Below, piece by piece: positions 25,868 to 34,974 of a DNA stretch of 64,000 nt; position 1 is the stretch's first letter, and every line of letters begins with the position of its first letter. This DNA comes from Flavobacterium anhuiense (GTDB lineage: Bacteria; Bacteroidota; Bacteroidia; Flavobacteriales; Flavobacteriaceae), in the NCBI RefSeq assembly GCF_004151235.1, contig NZ_JUIV01000001.1:248001-312000 (forward strand). Direction: 5' to 3'. The position numbers were made by a program, and so were the translations under genes. The notes under the pieces were generated by a model, which worked only from the letters and a program-made list of their open reading frames with translations, was not told where the DNA came from and made no database searches.

Positions 25868-26647
25868 ATGAACATGAAAAAAATAGTGATTTTAAGCTTT
25901 ACATTTTTATTCTTTTTAGGATTTACTTCCTGCAATCAAGATGAAATTGATACCTATCAGGATACAGATAATATTTACTTTTCTCCATCTGTCTTTACAA
26001 TTCCTGTAAACGGAGCATTGATTACGACAGATAGTACAGGATTTAGTTTTGCATTAGACAAGCCAGAAATTGTAGACCGCATTTACAAAATTCCAATTAG
26101 AGTCCAAGGAAAAGTAAGTGATGCTGACAGAAAAGTAAAAGTTGTAATCGACTCAAAAAGTACTGCGATAGAGGGTACGCATTTTAAACTTCCAGATAAT
26201 ATTGTCATGCATGCCGGCAGAGCAGTGGATACGATTGATGTAAAGGTGTATAGAACAGCTGATATGAAAATAAATTCTTTTTTACTGATTTTAAATTTGG
26301 AAGAAAATGAATCGTTTACCACTAATATGAAAAGCAAGGTGATCAATTCGCTCACAGGAAAAACCATGAGCCATATTTCGTATAAATTGACATTTGATGA
26401 TAAATTATCGCAGCCTCAAGGATGGTTTGCTGGCTTTTTAGGAGTCTTTACAGAAAAGAAATTTTTCTTAATGTGCGATTTAATGCATTTAGATCCAAGT
26501 ATGTTTAATCAGAAACTTGGCTCGACAGGATTGTCTATTCCAGATATTCAATATTATCAAAACTTTATGAAACGCTACTTGGCAGATCAAAAAGCACAAG
26601 GGAATATTATTTATGAAGATGATGGAAAAGAAATGTTTTTTCCTTAA
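25868..26647 (+). CDS. DUF4843-type lipoprotein
   Basis: The lipoprotein signal ends LGFTSCNQDEIDTY, with acidic residues soon after the cysteine. Residues 30-150 form a beta-rich domain containing YFSPSVFTIPVNGALITTDS and IPIRVQGKVSDADRKVKVVI. The C-terminal half includes QGWFAGFLGVFTEKKF and continues to YEDDGKEMFFP. The size, order and local phrases fit DUF4843 lipoproteins, which follow SusD in one class of Bacteroidota loci. The role is unknown, probably a surface partner of the SusCD pair. It starts nine bases after SusD. Confidence 0.8.
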   Translation: MNMKKIVILSFTFLFFLGFTSCNQDEIDTYQDTDNIYFSPSVFTIPVNGALITTDSTGFSFALDKPEIVDRIYKIPIRVQGKVSDADRKVKVVIDSKSTAIEGTHFKLPDNIVMHAGRAVDTIDVKVYRTADMKINSFLLILNLEENESFTTNMKSKVINSLTGKTMSHISYKLTFDDKLSQPQGWFAGFLGVFTEKKFFLMCDLMHLDPSMFNQKLGSTGLSIPDIQYYQNFMKRYLADQKAQGNIIYEDDGKEMFFP

Positions 26648-26680
26648 AACGCATTTATTTAAACTAAAAAATATAACACG

Positions 26681-28177
26681 ATGTTAAAATATATAAAAAT
26701 TCACTTAGCACTTTCAGCATTGCTTGTTTTGGTTTACAGTTGTGCCGATGATGAAGGAAATTATAACTATAGCGAAATTAACGAAGTTCATGCAACTGGA
26801 ATACTAGAATCCTATACTGTTTATACAGGAGAGAAACTTACCATTAAGCCAGATTTGAATGTGACTCACGATGACAATACCGATCCTGACCGTTATACCT
26901 ACGAATGGGCAGCCGTTAATACTGCAAAATTAGTAATGGAGTCTAAAACGGTTATTGGAATAGACAAAAATTTTGATGCAGAATTAAAGCTTCCGCCAGC
27001 AAGATATTTAGTTTATTATTTTGTAAAAGATAAAGTTACAGGAGTAACTTGGCAACATGAGCCTTTTACTTTAAATGTGGTTTCTTCCATTTATGAAGGT
27101 TGGATGGTTATTGGAGATGTAAATGGAAAGCCTCGTTTAGATATGATATCTATGCTTCCAGGTTTAGAAACTCCGCGCATCATTATAGATGTATTAGATG
27201 CTACAGGTTCAAATCTTAAGTTAACAGGAAAAGCTGTAGATGTAGAATGCTTTAACCAGCCTATATCTTCTCCTTTAATTTATGGAGTTTATGTGACCAC
27301 AACAGAAAACGGAACAGCAAGATTAGATCCAGATTCTTTTGGATGGACACTTAGTCAAAATTTAGCATATGAAACCGTTGGAGGATCGCTGCCTACAAAT
27401 TTTGGAGTCGATTTTATGAAATCGACTGGATATGGAGAAAATCTAATTTACAGTAAAGGAGATATTTACTATTTCTATAGAGTAATGCAGGTAAAATATG
27501 GTTTGCCCCAAAATAAATTAGAATCTGAAACCAAAACCTTTTATGCAGCGCCATTTATAGCAGAGAATGGAGGTTCATTGGGGACACCTGTTTTTTATGA
27601 TCAGACAGCCAGACGTTTTGTAAGATACTCAACTTCAAAAGGAAGTTGTGCGCCAATGCCACCAATAGCAGCTTCAGATAACTCTTTAGATTGGAATGAT
27701 ACTCACGCTGATTTAGTTTACATGACTACTTCAGGATTCAATCAAAATGAGAATTTTGCGGTTTTGAAGAGTACAATTAGCGGAAAATACTATCTGCTTC
27801 GTTTTAGTAAAGCTTTGGCACAAGTATATTACAAAGAAATCCTCAACGCGCCAGATTTTGATAAAGCTAACAAATTTGCCGTAAGTCCGGATTCTGGTTA
27901 TTTGTTTTATGCTGTTGGAGGAAAACTATATGAATATGATAACGGAACCCAATCTGCAAAATTAATGCTGGATAAAGGCAGTCAAGAAATCACTTACCTC
28001 GATTGTAATTTAAGAGCCAATAAATTATACAATAAAAAATTAATTGTTGGAAGTTACAATGGTTCAGTAGGAAAATTAGAATTATTTACTGTTCCTCCTG
28101 TAAATGGAAATTTGGTACTTGATTATAGTTATTCAGGTTTGTGCAAAATTGTTGATGTTGCATACCGAGCTAGATAA
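26681..28177 (+). CDS. PKD-like family lipoprotein (498 aa)
   Basis: The lipoprotein signal ends VYSCADDEGN, the acidic form associated with surface export. Residues 30-140 look like a PKD/Ig-type domain, with YTGEKLTIKPDLNV, DRYTYEWAAV and PPARYLVYYFVKDKVTG. The rest resembles a beta-propeller-like repeat, with phrases such as YEGWMVIGDVNGKPRLDMIS, YLFYAVGGKLYEYD and KLIVGSYNGSVGKLELF. Such proteins regularly follow DUF4843 lipoproteins. The function is not established; binding of the substrate at the surface is a reasonable guess. Confidence 0.75.
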   Translation: MLKYIKIHLALSALLVLVYSCADDEGNYNYSEINEVHATGILESYTVYTGEKLTIKPDLNVTHDDNTDPDRYTYEWAAVNTAKLVMESKTVIGIDKNFDAELKLPPARYLVYYFVKDKVTGVTWQHEPFTLNVVSSIYEGWMVIGDVNGKPRLDMISMLPGLETPRIIIDVLDATGSNLKLTGKAVDVECFNQPISSPLIYGVYVTTTENGTARLDPDSFGWTLSQNLAYETVGGSLPTNFGVDFMKSTGYGENLIYSKGDIYYFYRVMQVKYGLPQNKLESETKTFYAAPFIAENGGSLGTPVFYDQTARRFVRYSTSKGSCAPMPPIAASDNSLDWNDTHADLVYMTTSGFNQNENFAVLKSTISGKYYLLRFSKALAQVYYKEILNAPDFDKANKFAVSPDSGYLFYAVGGKLYEYDNGTQSAKLMLDKGSQEITYLDCNLRANKLYNKKLIVGSYNGSVGKLELFTVPPVNGNLVLDYSYSGLCKIVDVAYRAR

Positions 28178-28196
28178 TTAAAAATTGTTAAATCAA

Positions 28197-28227
28197 AGCC
28201 GAATGGACTCGTAAAATTCATTCGGCT
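28197..28227 (+). other. Intercistronic hairpin
   Basis: AGCCGAATG (28197-28205) and CATTCGGCT (28219-28227) form a perfect 9-bp stem without a T-run. It lies between the lipoprotein and thioredoxin genes and may stabilise or process the mRNA. Confidence 0.65.
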
Positions 28228-28242
28228 AAATAACCACATTTT

Positions 28243-29112
28243 ATGAAACGATTTATTAAAATCGCAAGCGCAGTTTTGCTGCTTGCCTGTCCATCTATTG
28301 CCTTAAAAGCACAAGCGCAATCCACTCAAGAAAGTTGGGAACAAGCCCAAAAACAAGCGCAAACAGAGAAAAAATTAATCTTTGTCGATTTGTATTTTAC
28401 AGGTTGTATGCCATGTGCACAAATGGATAAAGAAGTATTTCCTGATCCAAAAGTTGCTTCAGTTTTAAATGCTGATTTTGTCACTTTCAAATCAGATATT
28501 TTGAAAGAAGAAATCGGTAAAAAGCTATGCATGAAATACGGCGTTACTGGTTTTCCAACTTTTTTATTGATGAATGCAGATGGAAAAATAATTGACATTG
28601 CAGGCGGTTTTCATAACGTAGAGCAATTTACAGCCTTGCTTCAAAACGCTAAAGAAGCGGCAAAAAAAGGAATATTCAAAAAGTATAGTCCTGAAATCAA
28701 TGAAAATGATTATCCTGATTTTTACAAACAAGCGTATTTAAACGGAAAAAGAAATGTTCCTTTCGATGTGATAGATACATATTTAAAATCTGCAAATGTT
28801 TCTGATGAAATTTCTTTTGTAATTGTTACTGGATTGCGAGTTGGAAAACAATATGATGATGCATTTCTTTTCAATAGTAAAAAATTGGCGAAAGATTACG
28901 GAACATGGAATGTGACAACTCATGTGTTTTCCATTCTACAGCGCAAGAAAAAAGAATTCGAAAAAAAGAACGATTTAAAAGGATTTACAGAATTAGTAAA
29001 TGAATCTAAAGAACTCTATACGCCAGAAGAATTCACAAAATATTCGGGTATTTTACTGAAAGATTTTGGAGTAGAAAAAGTGATAGTTAATCCGTCGGCT
29101 TCACACAAGTAA
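28243..29112 (+). CDS. Periplasmic thioredoxin-fold protein (CxxC = CMPC)
   Basis: A signal peptide of about 25 residues (PSIALKAQA) is followed by a thioredoxin domain with FTGCMPCAQMDKEVF, an active-site pair at about residues 55-58, and the cis-proline loop GVTGFPTFLLMNADGK. About 130 helical residues follow. This layout is typical of Bacteroidota periplasmic thioredoxin-like proteins that reduce or isomerise disulfides. In this operon it would act on an imported substrate, or on a partner. It could be recharged by DsbD at 34975. Confidence 0.88.
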   Translation: MKRFIKIASAVLLLACPSIALKAQAQSTQESWEQAQKQAQTEKKLIFVDLYFTGCMPCAQMDKEVFPDPKVASVLNADFVTFKSDILKEEIGKKLCMKYGVTGFPTFLLMNADGKIIDIAGGFHNVEQFTALLQNAKEAAKKGIFKKYSPEINENDYPDFYKQAYLNGKRNVPFDVIDTYLKSANVSDEISFVIVTGLRVGKQYDDAFLFNSKKLAKDYGTWNVTTHVFSILQRKKKEFEKKNDLKGFTELVNESKELYTPEEFTKYSGILLKDFGVEKVIVNPSASHK

Positions 29113-29117
29113 TCGAA

Positions 29118-30590
29118 ATGAAAAAGATAGTATTCTTTTTAATATTGATTTCTGGTTGTGCGATTCATGCTCAAAACAACATTCAGAAATCTATTAAAAC
29201 TTTCGAAAAAGCTTTTCAGAACAAAAGTTTTGCTGAAATTAAAGATCTTCTAGCGCCGCAGTTTACTGTTGGCGTTGGAGATTCTTCTTCAAACGAATTT
29301 TATCTGAATGGTATTTTTAAAGCTTTTCCGGCTTTAGATTCTATTCAGGTTGCAAAATCTGTGTCGATTAAAAATGAAACTTTTGTCTTGGTAGATTTTT
29401 GTTTTAATGGAAAAGAAAAAAAGCCGTCTCAAATTGTTTTCAGTTCAGAAAATAAAATGCTTTATGTGACTTTTTTCGATTCTTTATATAAAGTTGACCG
29501 ACACGCGCAAGTAAAAGAAGTGGCGAGCATTCCGTTTGAAATTATCGAAAACGGAATCGCCATTAAAATAAAACTGAACAAAGCTGATCGCGAATTTTTA
29601 ATGCTTTTTGACACAGGCGCAGACGGAATGGCGCTCAATCCGGACAGCGCGTACAAAGCAGGTGTTGTCGTTACCAAAAGCAAATCGGCTTCTGTAGTTG
29701 GCGGAAGTCAGCAAGTGCAGTATTCGGCAGATAACACCATTTATATTGGCGATCAAGTTCTAAAGAATCAAGGTTTGGTTATTTTTCCAAAACATGGAGT
29801 TTACGACGGATTGTTTGGTGCAAACTTGTTGAGAAATTTTATCACGTCGGTCAATTTTGACACGATGACGATTGACTTGTACAATTTTGGAAATTTTAAT
29901 TATTTGGGAAAAGCAAAACCACTGGTTTTTGATTATAAATCGGGACTTCCGGTAGTAAAAATGAATCTGACTTTTGAAGATAAAAAAACAGTCGAAGGCA
30001 GTTTCACTTTTGATACTGGGGCTGGTTACGATCTTATAGCTTACGGACCTTTCAATCATAAAAACAATCTAGAAGCAAGTCTAAAAACCGAATACAACTC
30101 TGTCAATTTCAGTTTAGGAAAACAAACCAAAATTGTCGGCGGCGCCATTCCAAATGTTGCCATTAACGGAAACAATTTTCCAAACGTAACAATTGCTTTG
30201 CAGGAATATGACGAAGCCAATAAAAACTGGGCTTTCGCCGATGGTTCTCTTGGAATTGATCTGATCAAGCGATTCAATTTTACAATCAATTTATTAGATA
30301 AAACGGTTTATCTGGAACCTAACAAAAATTTCAAAAAGACGTCTTCTTTCTTTTTAAGCGGACTTGATTTGGATTTTGACGAAAACCAAAACCTTCTGAT
30401 AAAGAGAATTATAGATCAGGAAAATGAGGATTTGAAAAAAGTCAAAATTGGAGCAAAAGTTACACAGATTAACGATTTTGAAGCTAAAGATTTATTAAGT
30501 CCTGAAAATCTTAAAAAGCTGAAAGAAACTAAAGAAAGCAAAGATTTTATTATAGAACAAGGCGATCAATCTATGAGAATTTCAATTTAA
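29118..30590 (+). CDS. Retropepsin-like aspartyl protease with two DTG motifs
   Basis: A signal peptide (to about residue 19, CAIHAQ) is followed by an N-terminal domain of about 130 residues, perhaps of the DUF3887/SnoaL-like kind. Then two aspartyl-protease lobes occur in one chain: LFDTGADGMALN (about residue 164) and FTFDTGAGYDLI (about residue 299). Pairs of DTG lobes form a pepsin-like active site. Each lobe also has the hydrophobic glycine phrase DGLFGANLL or DGSLGIDLI. The C-terminal 80 residues look PDZ-like. It lies five bases after the thioredoxin gene. Activity is inferred from both motifs being intact. Confidence 0.82.
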   Translation: MKKIVFFLILISGCAIHAQNNIQKSIKTFEKAFQNKSFAEIKDLLAPQFTVGVGDSSSNEFYLNGIFKAFPALDSIQVAKSVSIKNETFVLVDFCFNGKEKKPSQIVFSSENKMLYVTFFDSLYKVDRHAQVKEVASIPFEIIENGIAIKIKLNKADREFLMLFDTGADGMALNPDSAYKAGVVVTKSKSASVVGGSQQVQYSADNTIYIGDQVLKNQGLVIFPKHGVYDGLFGANLLRNFITSVNFDTMTIDLYNFGNFNYLGKAKPLVFDYKSGLPVVKMNLTFEDKKTVEGSFTFDTGAGYDLIAYGPFNHKNNLEASLKTEYNSVNFSLGKQTKIVGGAIPNVAINGNNFPNVTIALQEYDEANKNWAFADGSLGIDLIKRFNFTINLLDKTVYLEPNKNFKKTSSFFLSGLDLDFDENQNLLIKRIIDQENEDLKKVKIGAKVTQINDFEAKDLLSPENLKKLKETKESKDFIIEQGDQSMRISI

Positions 30591-30617
30591 AACTATCAAC
30601 CAAAAAACAAAGAAACA

Positions 30618-32000
30618 ATGAAAAAACACATTTTTTATTTCATTTTGACCTTCATCACGGTTCAAATGAGTTTTGCTGCAAACCTTTCAGAATATGCAGT
30701 TATTAGAGGAACAATCGCGATTCCAGATTTAAAAACAAAAGAAATTACGCTTTACAATGTTGAAGATGGAAAGCCAGTCGTTGCTGCTACCGCAAAAGTT
30801 AATTCGCTGGGGGAATTCGGCTTTATGACACCAGTTTCAGCTGCTGGCTTTTATTATGTAGATTACGGACAATTTAAAAGCAGAAACCAATTAATTCGTT
30901 TGTATTTAGAACCTAAACTAGACTTAAATCTGGTAATCAATAAAACAAATTACGTTTTAAGCGGAAAGAATATCGGACAAAATGCTTTGGTGCAAAAAGC
31001 AAACGAAATCTATAACGAGTTTGCGCCATTTGCACGTTTGGGTGAAAATGTATCGTATGTAGAATTTTATCCGTTTATTGATAAAGGTCTTGCTAAAGCA
31101 GATGAATTTTCTAAATCTATTAAAACCAAAGATGCTAATTTCAATAAATTATTAAAATTGGCTGTGGCAACAGATGTTGAAGAATTAACATACACTTTTT
31201 TCAGAATGCCAAGATCTGTGTTTCCAGACAAAGACGATCGTCCGGCAGTGATTAAAACTTGGATGGCAGACAAGAAGTTTACAGATCCAGATTTGTTAAA
31301 ATTAGCGAATGGAGTTTCTTTGATGACCAATTATTTTTTCTATGTAAGCATTAATGGCAGTGAAAAACCAAAACGTTTAGATTTAACAGAATCAATTACT
31401 CATATTACAGATCCAGCTTTAAAAGACGCGTATCTTCGTGAAGAAGTGGCAACTTCAAGAATGAAAATTGAAGAATACGAAAAAATTGCACCAAGCATTA
31501 AACCTTTTATGATTTCTGACGCGAGTAAAGCATTTTTATTAGAATATGAAAAAGTATTGCATAAAAATGTGGGTCAAAAAGGGTTGGATTTTACTTATAA
31601 AGACATCAACGATAAACCAGTTTCGTTTTCAGATTTTAAAGGTAAATTTGTGTACATCGATTTGTGGGCAACTTGGTGCGGACCATGTAAAGCAGAGATT
31701 CCTCACATGAAAAAAATAGAAGAAGATTATCACGGAAAAAATATCGTTTTTGTAAGTCTTTCGTTAGATAAACCAAAAGACGCTCAAAAGTGGAAAGATT
31801 TCGTTACAAAAGAACAATTAAAAGGAATTCAGTTAATGGCTGACAAAGATTTTGGTTCTGATGTAGCTAAAAATTACGATGTAAATGCGATTCCGAGATT
31901 TTTATTGTTTGATACAAAAGGAAATATTATCAATGCCGATGCGCTTCGTCCGTCAAATCCAGAGTTGAGAGTGCAACTGGATAAATTATTGAAAGGTTAA
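30618..32000 (+). CDS. TlpA-type periplasmic thiol-disulfide oxidoreductase
   Basis: After a signal peptide (to about residue 20, MSFAA) there is a 300-residue N-terminal domain of the DUF4369-like kind that begins with a short beta region. The C-terminal thioredoxin domain carries DLWATWCGPCKAEIPH, with the CGPC pair near residues 350-353, and a cis-proline loop at NYDVNAIPRFLLFD. The family reduces periplasmic disulfides in Bacteroidota. It is the second thioredoxin-like protein of the operon. Confidence 0.9.
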   Translation: MKKHIFYFILTFITVQMSFAANLSEYAVIRGTIAIPDLKTKEITLYNVEDGKPVVAATAKVNSLGEFGFMTPVSAAGFYYVDYGQFKSRNQLIRLYLEPKLDLNLVINKTNYVLSGKNIGQNALVQKANEIYNEFAPFARLGENVSYVEFYPFIDKGLAKADEFSKSIKTKDANFNKLLKLAVATDVEELTYTFFRMPRSVFPDKDDRPAVIKTWMADKKFTDPDLLKLANGVSLMTNYFFYVSINGSEKPKRLDLTESITHITDPALKDAYLREEVATSRMKIEEYEKIAPSIKPFMISDASKAFLLEYEKVLHKNVGQKGLDFTYKDINDKPVSFSDFKGKFVYIDLWATWCGPCKAEIPHMKKIEEDYHGKNIVFVSLSLDKPKDAQKWKDFVTKEQLKGIQLMADKDFGSDVAKNYDVNAIPRFLLFDTKGNIINADALRPSNPELRVQLDKLLKG

Positions 32001-32011
32001 TTAATAGCTTT

Positions 32012-34828
32012 ATGAAATACAGCAAAAAAATATCAGTTTTACTTCTTTTTATCGGAAGTTTGACTTTCGCGCAAGCGCAAAACTTTAAAGCAACAGATCC
32101 AATTGCAGTCAACCAAAAAATAAAAAAAGGAGTTCTGCCAAACGGAATGACGTATTATATTTATCCGACAGAGGTCAATAAAAATACGGCAAGCTATTAT
32201 ATCATTCAGAATGTAGGTTCGATTTTAGAAAACGATCAGCAAAAAGGTCTGGCGCATTTCCTAGAACACATGGCGTTTAACGGAACGAAAAATTTTGAAG
32301 GAAAAGGAATCCTGAATACGCTTCAAAAACAAGGTGCAGTTTTCGGGCGAAATATCAATGCCTACACAAGTACAGACGAAACCGTTTACAACTTAGACAA
32401 CATCCCGTCAAAAGATGGTGGAGTGGCGGATACTTGTTTATTGGTTTTGCACGATTGGTCTAATTTTTTGTCTCTGACGAATGAAGAAATCGATGCTGAA
32501 CGTGGTGTAATTACCGAAGAATGGCGTACGAGACAAAATGCAAGAGCAAGAATCTACAATCAGTTGGCGCCTTATTATTACAACAATTCGCTTTATGCAG
32601 ACCGCATGCCAATTGGCGATATGGACATTGTAAAGAACTTTAAATATCAAGTTTTAAGAGATTTTTATAAAGATTGGTATCGTCCAGACTTGCAGGCAAT
32701 CGCAATTGTTGGAGATATTAATTCAGACGAAATTGAAGCAAAAATCAAAAAACTTTTTGCAGACATTCCGACAACTGTAAATCCTAAAAAACGTTTTGAA
32801 ATTGCCATTCCAGAAAGAGTAGAACCAACTTTTAAACTGGCTTTAGACAAAGAAATTTCGGCTTCAAACATAAGTTTTATGATTCGCCATACAGCCGAAA
32901 AATCGACGAATGATTATGCAGAATTAGAAAAATCGACACAAAGAAGCCTTGCTTTTTCTATCTTAAATAATCGTTTGGCAGAAATGGCGCAGAAACAAGA
33001 ATGCCCATTTAAAAGCGCATCAATTGGATATCAAAACTATACTCGTTTGAATGATATCTGGATTTTGAGCGTTGCTCCAAAACCAGAAAAACAAGCCGAA
33101 GCTTTTGCAATGGTAATGAATGAATGGGTTCGCGCCTATAAATTTGGTTTTTCTAAAGGAGAAATCGAAAGAGCCATTACAGAAACTATTTCGGGCTACG
33201 AAAATTATTTAGAAAAGCTAAATGAGATTTCGCATAAGCAAGTTATCGGAATGGTAAAAGATGATTATCTGAACCACGAAGTAATTGCCGATCCAAAAGC
33301 TGAATTTGAAATGGTAAAAAGCATTTTGAAAAATGTAGACACCAAAATTCTTCAAGAACAAATCAGTAAATTATATACCGCACAAAATCGTGTGGTAACC
33401 GTTACAGGTGTAGAAAACGAAAATAACTTAACGCAAGAAAAAGCTTTTGATATTATTCAGAAAGCCGAAAACGATGCTTCGTTGCAGCCTTATGTGGACA
33501 CTTTTGAAGGAAAAACACTTTTAGGAAATCTGAAAATCAATTCTGGTAAAATTGTTTCGGAGAAAAAAGAAAAGGCAATAGATGCGACAACTTTTGTATT
33601 GAGCAATGGCGTAAAAGTGCATTACAAGTTTGCTGATAAAAACAAAAAAGAAGTAGAGCTTAAAGCTGAAAGTTTTGGTGGAACTTCATTGTACGAGCCG
33701 CAAGATCTTCCGTCAATCGGGCGTGCGACAACTTTGGCGATGATGTCTGGAGTTGGCGAACTTTCGAATGTTGATTTGGATAAAGTTTTAAAGGGAAAAA
33801 TTGCCAATTCTTCTGTGAGCATCACTTCGCTTAAAGAAACCGTTTCAGGTTCTGCAAACGTAAAAGATATTGAAACGATGATGCAATTGGTTCATTTGCG
33901 TTTTGTACAGCCAAGATTTGATAATCAGATGTATGCGCTTTTAAAACAAAGATTACAAAATTCGCTTAAAAACAGAGCAAATGATATCAATGCAAAAATG
34001 GAAGACAGTTTAACTGCTGTGGTTTTTGGAAAAAATAACCCAAGAGTACAGCCATTCAATCAAAAATATATCGATGAGTTATCTTTTGATAAAATGAAAG
34101 CTTTCTATCTGGATCGTTTTGCAGATGTTTCAAACTTTGAATTTTATATTGTTGGAGATGTTACGCCAGAAGTTTTAAAACCATTATTAGAAAAATATAT
34201 CGCTAGTATAAATGGAATTAAACGTAAAGAAAAATTCAAAACACAAGTTCCGAAATGGACATCAAATAAAATTGATAAAGATGTTTTCATCAAAATGGAA
34301 ACTCCAAAAAGTTCTGTTCGAATTGCATTTTCTAAAGAGTACGCTTTTAATCAAAAAAATAGGATTCTAACTTCTTATTTGGCTGACATATTAACCTTGC
34401 GTTATACTGAAAGTCTGCGTGAAAAAGAAGGAGGAACTTACGGCGCGCATGTAAATGCAAATGTTGATAAACTTCCAATTTCTAAAGTAAATCTTCAGGT
34501 TAATTTTGATTGCGATGCGGATAAAGTCGAACATTTGCTGCCAATTGTCTATCAGGAAATTGATAAAATCAAGAAAGGAGAAATTGCTGCTGAAGACATT
34601 GAGAAAACAAGAACAAATTATTTAAAATCGAGAGAAGACAGCAAAAACTTCAACAGTTATAGCATGAACTTGATTTATAATTATTTTGAGAATGCTTACG
34701 ATATGAATGATCCTGCAACTTACATTGACATTGTAAAAAGCATTACTGCAAAAGACATTCAAGAATTTGCCAATTCATTTTTGAACAAAGCAGATTCGTA
34801 TGAAGTCGTTTTCAAACCATTAAAATAA
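32012..34828 (+). CDS. M16-family zinc metallopeptidase, two-lobed (938 aa)
   Basis: A signal peptide (to about residue 20, FAQAQ) precedes two M16 halves. The catalytic lobe has the inverted zinc motif HFLEHMAFNGT (residues 80-84 give HxxEH) and the distal glutamate region EEIDAERGVITEEWRTR. The second lobe (about 520-938) lacks the motif, as in pitrilysin-type peptidases, and shapes a closed chamber. Such enzymes cut short peptides. It is the last gene of the operon. Together with the aspartyl protease it suggests degradation of imported peptide in the periplasm. Confidence 0.93.
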   Translation: MKYSKKISVLLLFIGSLTFAQAQNFKATDPIAVNQKIKKGVLPNGMTYYIYPTEVNKNTASYYIIQNVGSILENDQQKGLAHFLEHMAFNGTKNFEGKGILNTLQKQGAVFGRNINAYTSTDETVYNLDNIPSKDGGVADTCLLVLHDWSNFLSLTNEEIDAERGVITEEWRTRQNARARIYNQLAPYYYNNSLYADRMPIGDMDIVKNFKYQVLRDFYKDWYRPDLQAIAIVGDINSDEIEAKIKKLFADIPTTVNPKKRFEIAIPERVEPTFKLALDKEISASNISFMIRHTAEKSTNDYAELEKSTQRSLAFSILNNRLAEMAQKQECPFKSASIGYQNYTRLNDIWILSVAPKPEKQAEAFAMVMNEWVRAYKFGFSKGEIERAITETISGYENYLEKLNEISHKQVIGMVKDDYLNHEVIADPKAEFEMVKSILKNVDTKILQEQISKLYTAQNRVVTVTGVENENNLTQEKAFDIIQKAENDASLQPYVDTFEGKTLLGNLKINSGKIVSEKKEKAIDATTFVLSNGVKVHYKFADKNKKEVELKAESFGGTSLYEPQDLPSIGRATTLAMMSGVGELSNVDLDKVLKGKIANSSVSITSLKETVSGSANVKDIETMMQLVHLRFVQPRFDNQMYALLKQRLQNSLKNRANDINAKMEDSLTAVVFGKNNPRVQPFNQKYIDELSFDKMKAFYLDRFADVSNFEFYIVGDVTPEVLKPLLEKYIASINGIKRKEKFKTQVPKWTSNKIDKDVFIKMETPKSSVRIAFSKEYAFNQKNRILTSYLADILTLRYTESLREKEGGTYGAHVNANVDKLPISKVNLQVNFDCDADKVEHLLPIVYQEIDKIKKGEIAAEDIEKTRTNYLKSREDSKNFNSYSMNLIYNYFENAYDMNDPATYIDIVKSITAKDIQEFANSFLNKADSYEVVFKPLK

Positions 34829-34927
34829 TCTGACCCAATTTTTATTTAATAGAGTTTAATTTGTATTTCCCTATCAAATAGTTATTTTGAATTAGTAAGC
34901 AATTTAGTTTGTATAGCGGATTACTTG

Positions 34928-34955
34928 GAGGGTTGTTTTTTGCTATTCAACCCTC
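34928..34955 (+). terminator. Hairpin ahead of dsbD
   Basis: GAGGGTTG (34928-34935) pairs with CAACCCTC (34948-34955), followed by TTTCT. It lies between the M16 peptidase gene and dsbD, 20 bases before the dsbD start, so it may end the upstream operon. Confidence 0.6.
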
Positions 34956-34974
34956 TTTCTAAAGATTTTTACCC

